Shown in pieces: positions 6,187 to 10,226 of a stretch of 10,226 nt of DNA. Below the pieces are notes generated by a model that searched no databases, was not told the origin of the DNA, and saw nothing but the letters and a program-made list of their open reading frames with translations. The position numbers were made by a program, and so were the translations under genes. Each line of letters starts with the position of its first letter. The stretch's first letter is position 1. The stretch covers positions 1 to 10,226 of the forward strand of contig VBOS01000450.1 in assembly GCA_005893185.1 (NCBI GenBank). The letters are read 5' to 3'. The stretch is from Candidatus Eiseniibacteriota bacterium (lineage in GTDB: Bacteria; Eisenbacteria; RBG-16-71-46).

Positions 6187-6944
6187 GGCGTGGCCCGCGC
6201 AGCGGCTGGCGCCACGGGTCGCGGCGGGGCGGGGGGCAGCGCCGGGCCCGGCCCGCGCTGCATCTTCGCCCCGCGCGAGATGGACTGCGCGGCGTCGCCG
6301 CTCGGCGCGAGCACCAGGCGCGGCGTGGCGGTGGCGAACGCGATCAGCGCAGCGACGCCTGCGATCGCGAGTGCGAGCGACATCACGCCGCCCACGCGCG
6401 CGGCCGCGCGGGCCAAAGGCGGCGTGCGCGCGAACCCCCAGCGCTCGGCAAAGCCCGGAAGCCCGTTGCCGAGATGCCAGGCGGCGAGGATCACGCCGGT
6501 CGCATGGAAGACGATCCCACCCGCCCCGCTCACCTGTCTGTGCATCACGTCGAACAGATCGGCGCCGTGCTTCAGCACGTCGGGCGAGAGCCGGGTGGCC
6601 CACACGTGATAGATGAGGTACGGCAGGAGCAGCAGCCCGGTCGCCCGCTGCAGGATCTCGCGACGGCTCGGCCACTCTCGGCTCCCGCGCTCCGGCAGCT
6701 CGGTCGCGATCAGGATGCCGATCATGCTGTGGATCACGAGTGGCAACGCGATCCCAGCGACCTCGATCGCAGCCAGCATCGGGATCCCGCCGAGCGCAGC
6801 TGCAGCGCGCCGGAAATGCTCCGGCCCGCCGAGCGCGAGGGCGTTGACCGAGATGTGCTCGATCAGGAAGACGCCGAGCGGGATCATTCCCGTCAGGGAC
6901 TGAATCCGGCGCAGCCGGTCCGACGTCCGATCGGGGATTCGCAT
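6183..6944 (-). CDS. sdhC: SdhC-type di-haem cytochrome b membrane anchor
   Basis: A 253-residue five-helix membrane protein of the succinate dehydrogenase/fumarate reductase cytochrome b558 family (Bacillus subtilis SdhC type), which anchors the flavoprotein and iron-sulfur subunits and passes electrons to or from quinone. Helices lie at about 14-36, 54-81, 101-120, 140-162 and 183-205. His30, His72, His113 and His157 match the four haem ligands of B. subtilis SdhC (28, 70, 113, 155) almost exactly. The segment WHLGNGLPGFAERWG is the family's HxxNGLxxFxxxWG pattern. The last 30 residues are Pro/Ala-rich and not typical. ATG 6944 is preferred because the family sequence (RLRRIQSLTG) begins just after it; the frame extends to 7019 without similarity. 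No sdhA or sdhB flanks it; instead its stop overlaps the eIF2B-like start. Confidence 0.87.
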   Translation of the reverse strand: MRIPDRTSDRLRRIQSLTGMIPLGVFLIEHISVNALALGGPEHFRRAAAALGGIPMLAAIEVAGIALPLVIHSMIGILIATELPERGSREWPSRREILQRATGLLLLPYLIYHVWATRLSPDVLKHGADLFDVMHRQVSGAGGIVFHATGVILAAWHLGNGLPGFAERWGFARTPPLARAAARVGGVMSLALAIAGVAALIAFATATPRLVLAPSGDAAQSISRGAKMQRGPGPALPPAPPRPVAPAAARATP

Positions 6945-7081
6945 GAGCGGGCACACTATCGCAGCGCCGGGACCGGCCGCATCCGCCCTCCGCCGCCGGC
7001 CGATGGAAGGCATCGCCAACCGGTGCTCCCGAAGCCGTCGGCGGCACCGAGAGGACGGCGCGAGTTCGCGCCCGCAGCCGG

Positions 7082-7110
7082 TTGGCAGTCTCGCACCCCT
7101 GTGCTAACTT
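7082..7110 (+). promoter_or_regulatory. Candidate housekeeping promoter of the radical SAM gene
   Basis: TTGGCA (7082-7087), a spacer of exactly 17 nt, then TAACTT (7105-7110), preceded by TG one base upstream (extended -10). This is one of the few AT-richer spots in the divergent 6945-7233 region. Transcription would begin near 7117, giving a leader of about 117 nt before ATG 7234. On the other strand, GATAGT (6960-6955) lies 10 nt before the sdhC ATG and could give a nearly leaderless transcript, but no -35 is seen there. Confidence 0.45.
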
Positions 7111-7140
7111 CCCGTCCCACAAGTGACTGTCCTTGTTGGG

Positions 7141-7182
7141 CCGCCGCCCTGGACCGTGGCGGGCGGTGCAACCGCACGCCCG
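7141..7182 (+). promoter_or_regulatory. Structured leader with two competing hairpins
   Basis: Within the predicted 5' leader, CGGGC (7160-7164) and GTGC (7166-7169) pair with GCAC (7174-7177) and GCCCG (7178-7182) around an AACC loop, with one bulged G. Alternatively CCGCCC (7144-7149) can pair with GGGCGG (7161-7166). The two structures share bases and exclude each other, as in attenuators. The cobalamin-riboswitch box is not present. High GC makes chance pairing likely, so this is tentative. Confidence 0.25.
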
Positions 7183-7233
7183 GCCCCGCGCCGCGGACCC
7201 GACCACGCCCTCCACTCGGAAGCCGATATCCCC

Positions 7234-7911
7234 ATGAGCGAGGCGATCGCCGAACTCATCCAGCATCAGTTGCTGCCCCGCGTCTCCAAGCCCAACCGGT
7301 ACCTGGGGAACGCGCTGCACGCGCCACGCAAGCCGCTCGCGGAGGCCGAGGTCCGAGTGCTGCTCGCGTTCCCGGACGCCTACGAGATCGGGCTTTCGAA
7401 CGTCGGGATCCGGATCATCCACCACGTGCTGAACCAGCGCGACGACTGCGCGGCGGAGCTGACGTTCGCGCCGTGGCCGGACGCCGAGGCGGAGATGCGG
7501 CGCTCGGGGATCCCGCTGTTCTCGCTCGACACCCATGCGCCGGCATCTGCGTTCGACGTGATCGGCTTCTCGCTCCAGTACGAGCTGCAGTACACGAACG
7601 TGCTCGCCATGCTCGATCTCGCCGGGCTGCCGCTCCACTCCCGCGACCGCGACGAGCGCCACGCGCTTGTGATCGCGGGCGGGGCGCAGGCCTTCAGCCC
7701 CGAGCCGATGGCGGAGTTCATCGACGCGTTCGTGATCGGGGACGGCGAGGACGTGATCCACGCCGTGGTCGAGCGGGTGAAGGTCGCCAAGCGCGAGGGC
7801 GGGTCGCGCGCGCGGCTGCTGCGCGATCTCGCGCACGTCCGCGGCGTGTACGTGCCGTCGGGCTACGTGCTGGAGGGCACGAAGGAAGGCCGGCTGGTTC
7901 CGGTGGCGCGC
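7234..7911 (+). pseudogene. Radical SAM protein, 5' part (B12-binding-like domain), frame broken near 7911
   Basis: This is the N-terminal 226 codons of a TIGR03960-type protein, an uncharacterised radical SAM family with a cobalamin-binding-like N-terminal domain. Recognisable segments are NRYLGN (residues 21-26), AFPDAYEIGLSNVG (45-58), IPLFSLDTHAP (93-103), FDVIGFSLQYELQYTNVLAMLDLAGLPL (107-134) and AGGAQAFSPEP...FVIGDGE (138-162). ATG 7234 is taken as the start because similarity begins soon after it. The GTG at 7123 in the same frame would add 37 residues without family character. A weak GGAAG lies 11 nt upstream. The reading frame stays open to 8424, but after about 7911 it no longer encodes the family; the continuation is in the next frame (CTGCTGCCG from 7913). 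Whether this is a real mutation, a recoding site or a sequence error cannot be told from the sequence alone. Confidence 0.8.
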
Positions 7912-7921
7912 CCTGCTGCCG

Positions 7922-9823
7922 GTGGGCGAGATCACGCACGACCGGCTCTCGGTCGAGATCATGCGCGGCTGCACGCGCGGCTGCCGCTTCTGCCAGGCGG
8001 GCATGATCAACCGCCCGGTGCGCGAGAAGCCCGCCCAGCAGGTGGTCGAGGAAGTGCTGAACGGCCTCGCGGCGACCGGACTCGAGGAGGTCTCGCTGAT
8101 CTCGCTCTCGAGCACCGATCACACCCAGATCGTGGACCAGGTGGCGGCACTCGCCGACGAGCTGTGCCCGACGCGCGTCCAGATCTCGCTGCCGTCGACC
8201 CGCCCCGACAACGTGCCGGTCGAGGTGGCGCGGCGTCTGGCTGCGCAGAAGAAGGGCTCGATCACGCTCGCCCCCGAGGCCGGCAGCCAGCGCATGCGCG
8301 ACGTGATCAACAAGAACCACACCGAGGCGGAGCTGCTCGAGTCGGTGGCGACCGCCGCGCGCGAGGGGTACACCGGGGCCAAGCTCTACTTCATGTGCGG
8401 GCTGCCGGGGGAGAACGACGATGACCTGCGCGCGATCATGAGCCTGGCGCACAAGTCCTGGCAGAAGGCGCGCGATCAGGGGAACAAGGGCTTCCGCGTC
8501 ACAGCCAGCGTATCGCCGCACGTGCCCAAGCCGCACACGCCGTTCGCATGGGCGGAGCAGGTCTCGACGCCCGAGCTCAACCGCCGGCTCGGCGTGCTGC
8601 GCGAGGCCGCGCGCGGAACGCCGGTCACGCTCAAGTACCGCGATGCCGAGACTTCGCTCCTGGAGGGTGTGTTCACGCGCGGCGACCGGCGGATGGGGCT
8701 GGCTGTGGAGGAGGCGTTCCGGCGCGGCTGCCGCTTCGACGCATGGAGCGAGCACCTGCGCTTCGAGACCTGGCTCGCCGTGTTCCGCGACCTCGGCATC
8801 GATCCCGAGCGCGAGCTGATGGAGCGCGACTTGGCACTCGACCAGCCGTGGGACGTGGTGCAGTCGCCTGTCACCAAGAAGTTCCTGGTGCGCGAGAAGC
8901 TCAAGGCCGACCGCGCTGCGATCACCGACGACTGCCGGCTCGAGGACATCTGCTTCTCGTGCGGCGTCTCCGAGTGCCCCCAGCGGCCGTGGGTGAAGAC
9001 GCCGCACGGGCCGCTCGACCTGGCCGCCGCCCGCGCCACCGTGCCGGAGCCGGCCTACGGCCGCCCCGGGCGGCGCGTGCCGCGCACCATCGGCGTCTCC
9101 ACCAGCACGCGTTTCCGCATCGTGTTCGAGAAGGGCAGCGAGATGCGCTTCACGTCGCATCTCGACCTCATGCGGACCTGGGAGCGGACCTTGCGCCGCT
9201 CCGGGCTGCCGCTCGCTTACACCCAGGGACATCGTCCGCATCTCAAGATGTCGTTCGGGCCTCCGCTGCCCCTGGGGCATCGTTCCCGGGCCGAGGTCTT
9301 CGACCTGGAGTTCTCGCAGCCGCCAGCGGTGGATCTGGCCGATCGGCTGAACGCGGTCCTGCCGCCGGGACTCCGGGTGCTGGCCTTCCGGCCCATCCTG
9401 TTCAAGACGCTCTCGCTGATGAGCCAGCTCGGGGGCGGATCCTGGCGGATCCGCTTTCCGCGGCCGTACCTCGCAGACGCCGGCCTCACGCCGGATTCAC
9501 TGCGAGCGACGCTTGCGGCGGCCGTTCCCGTGCTGCTCGCCCGTGACCACGTGATCGTGCGCCGCGCGAGCGAGGGCCAGACCCGCGAATTCGACGCTCG
9601 TCCCTCGGTTGCAGCCTTGGCGCTGAGCGAAGAGGAGACGCCGGTGGCGCTCGACGCGCACATCCGCTTCACCGCCCGCGCCCAGGTGCGGCCGGAGGAG
9701 CTGATGGCGCTGCTCGTTCCGCACGCCGACCCGCGCATCACCGATGTAGAGAGGGTGATGATGTGGGCGGAGTCGGACGGCCGCCGGCTCGATCCGCTCG
9801 CCCTGCTGGGAGCCAGCGACTGA
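7922..9823 (+). CDS. Radical SAM protein, 3' part: rSAM core plus DUF2344 domain
   Basis: This is the rest of the TIGR03960/TIGR03936 fusion protein, 633 codons. The 4Fe-4S/SAM motif CTRGCRFC (Cys17, 21, 24) is followed by QAGMINRPVRE and then the TIM-barrel core with PSTRPDNV and SITLAPEAGSQRMRD. A Cys cluster follows at residues 344, 347 and 352 (CFSCGVSEC) and may bind a second metal or cluster. The C-terminal DUF2344/TIGR03936 domain starts near residue 397 (RFRIVFEKG, then MRFTSHLDLMRTWERTLRRSGLP). GTG 7922 is only the first formal start in this frame, with no ribosome binding site; the true protein should begin at 7234 upstream. If translated alone it lacks the B12-like domain. The biochemical role of the family is unknown. 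The RNase E/G gene 37 nt downstream is the usual neighbour and suggests an RNA- or ribosome-linked modification. Confidence 0.88.
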   Translation: MGEITHDRLSVEIMRGCTRGCRFCQAGMINRPVREKPAQQVVEEVLNGLAATGLEEVSLISLSSTDHTQIVDQVAALADELCPTRVQISLPSTRPDNVPVEVARRLAAQKKGSITLAPEAGSQRMRDVINKNHTEAELLESVATAAREGYTGAKLYFMCGLPGENDDDLRAIMSLAHKSWQKARDQGNKGFRVTASVSPHVPKPHTPFAWAEQVSTPELNRRLGVLREAARGTPVTLKYRDAETSLLEGVFTRGDRRMGLAVEEAFRRGCRFDAWSEHLRFETWLAVFRDLGIDPERELMERDLALDQPWDVVQSPVTKKFLVREKLKADRAAITDDCRLEDICFSCGVSECPQRPWVKTPHGPLDLAAARATVPEPAYGRPGRRVPRTIGVSTSTRFRIVFEKGSEMRFTSHLDLMRTWERTLRRSGLPLAYTQGHRPHLKMSFGPPLPLGHRSRAEVFDLEFSQPPAVDLADRLNAVLPPGLRVLAFRPILFKTLSLMSQLGGGSWRIRFPRPYLADAGLTPDSLRATLAAAVPVLLARDHVIVRRASEGQTREFDARPSVAALALSEEETPVALDAHIRFTARAQVRPEELMALLVPHADPRITDVERVMMWAESDGRRLDPLALLGASD

Positions 9824-9847
9824 GGGCAGCGTCGGCGCGGGAGGCTC

Positions 9848-9853
9848 AAAGGA
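9848..9853 (+). promoter_or_regulatory. Ribosome binding site of the RNase E/G gene
   Basis: AAAGGA lies 7 nt before GTG 9861, in the 37-nt gap after the radical SAM gene. It supports the GTG start and co-transcription with that gene. Confidence 0.5.
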
Positions 9854-9860
9854 CGCCTCC

Positions 9861-10226
9861 GTGAAGCAAACGATCGTCATCAACGCCGATTCCTACGAGA
9901 CGCGCATCGGGCACGTCGGGGACATCTACAAAGGCCGCGTGAACGCCGTGCTGCCCGGCATGCAGGCGGCGTTCGTGGACATGGGGTTGCCCAAGACCGG
10001 CTTCCTCCAGGCCTCCGACCTCGCCGAGTCGCTCAACAACCTCGACGACCTCTCGGATGTCGAGGAAGAAGGCCACCACCGCCGCCGCCGCGCCCCGCCG
10101 CCCCGCATCGACGACCACCTGAAGAAGGGCCAGGAGATCCTGGTCCAGATCACCAAGGAGCCGATCGGCACCAAGGGCCCGCGCGTCACGCAGCAGGTGA
10201 GCCTGCCCGGGCGCTTCTGCGTGCTG
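9861..10226 (+). CDS. RNase E/G family endoribonuclease (5' part only)
   Basis: The first 122 codons of a ribonuclease E/G (CafA/Rng-type) protein, a 5'-end-sensing endonuclease for rRNA maturation and mRNA decay; the window ends inside the gene. The start MKQTIVINADSYETRI matches the family's first strand. The S1 RNA-binding domain follows: DIYKGRVNAVLPGMQAAFVD, then TGFLQASDL. An Arg/His/Pro-rich insert comes next (residues about 70-82), then EPIGTKGPRVTQQVSLPGR, the strongly conserved end of the S1 region. The segment between ETR and IYKGR is only 5 residues, whereas in E. coli RNase E and RNase G it is about 25, so a strand and loop of the N-terminal subdomain seem to be missing in frame. 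The catalytic DEAD-like aspartates lie beyond the window. It shares a transcription unit with the radical SAM gene, as in many bacteria. Confidence 0.9.
   Translation, partial: MKQTIVINADSYETRIGHVGDIYKGRVNAVLPGMQAAFVDMGLPKTGFLQASDLAESLNNLDDLSDVEEEGHHRRRRAPPPRIDDHLKKGQEILVQITKEPIGTKGPRVTQQVSLPGRFCVL

Noticed and set aside
7123..7233. GTG 7123 as start of the radical SAM gene
   Set aside because: The extra 37 residues are Pro/Ala/Gly-rich without family similarity, and the GTG lies only about 6 nt from the predicted transcription start. ATG 7234 fits the family better.
7117..7233. Cobalamin riboswitch in the radical SAM leader
   Set aside because: I looked for it because the protein has a B12-like domain, but the conserved B12 box (GCCACTG-type) is absent and the leader is too short for the full fold.
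5757..8006. A 749-codon + strand open frame opposite sdhC and the eIF2B-like gene
   Set aside because: The composition is almost only Arg, Ala, Pro and Gly, there is no domain, and it conflicts with well-supported genes on the other strand.
5278..8115. A 945-codon open frame on the minus strand spanning several genes
   Set aside because: Only its last 302 codons (from ATG 6186) carry family similarity (IF-2B). The upstream part runs through sdhC in another frame and antisense to the radical SAM gene; it is Arg/Ala/Pro-rich, as expected for high-GC shadow frames.
7718..9280. A 520-codon open frame antisense to the radical SAM gene
   Set aside because: It is a shadow of the radical SAM reading frame; no motif or start signal.

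Overview
The window is high-GC bacterial chromosome (roughly 70% GC by eye), densely packed with housekeeping genes and without any sign of a phage, transposon, CRISPR array or RNA gene. The gene set suggests a Gram-negative deltaproteobacterium/Myxococcota-like organism. The evidence is a proteobacterial YqjD-YqjE-YqjK trio, a predicted outer-membrane barrel, a Bacillus-type di-haem SdhC and a radical SAM (TIGR03960/TIGR03936 type) gene followed by an RNase E/G gene. This lineage assignment is an inference; no marker gene here settles it.

Layout. On the + strand: the 3' end of uvrA (2-604), overlapped by an mtfA-like zinc peptidase (597-1352); then a compact membrane-protein operon of DUF883/YqjD, YqjE and YqjK types (1542-2594); then a full-length RNA ligase rtcB (2721-4172). 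Next comes a minus-strand block: a predicted outer-membrane barrel protein with an N-terminal cysteine (5028-4204), and a translationally coupled pair made of an SdhC-type cytochrome b (6944-6183) and an eIF2B alpha/beta/delta-like protein (6186-5278). A divergent promoter region of about 290 bp (6945-7233) leads back to the + strand. There lies a large B12-domain radical SAM gene (7234-9823), interrupted by a frame change near 7911, followed by the 5' end of an RNase E/G-family gene (9861 to the window end).

How the genes fit together. UvrA (DNA repair), RtcB (RNA repair/tRNA splicing) and RNase E/G (RNA processing) are independent housekeeping functions. The YqjD/YqjE/YqjK genes form one likely transcription unit making small membrane-associated proteins. 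The radical SAM gene and the RNase gene form the recurrent, functionally unexplained neighbourhood known from many bacteria.

The points most worth a second look are these. The radical SAM gene has a frame break, and the RNase gene appears to lack about 20 residues near its N-terminus, so two neighbouring genes both seem to have lost sequence. The orphan SdhC is coupled to an eIF2B-like protein in which the isomerase cysteine position is a serine. The radical SAM gene has a structured leader with two mutually exclusive hairpins. I found no convincing new defence or mobile system. No gene-free stretch exceeds 300 bases; the largest are 6945-7233 (promoter and leader, described), 5029-5277 (one weak hairpin) and 1353-1541 (a ribosome binding site, otherwise nothing clear).
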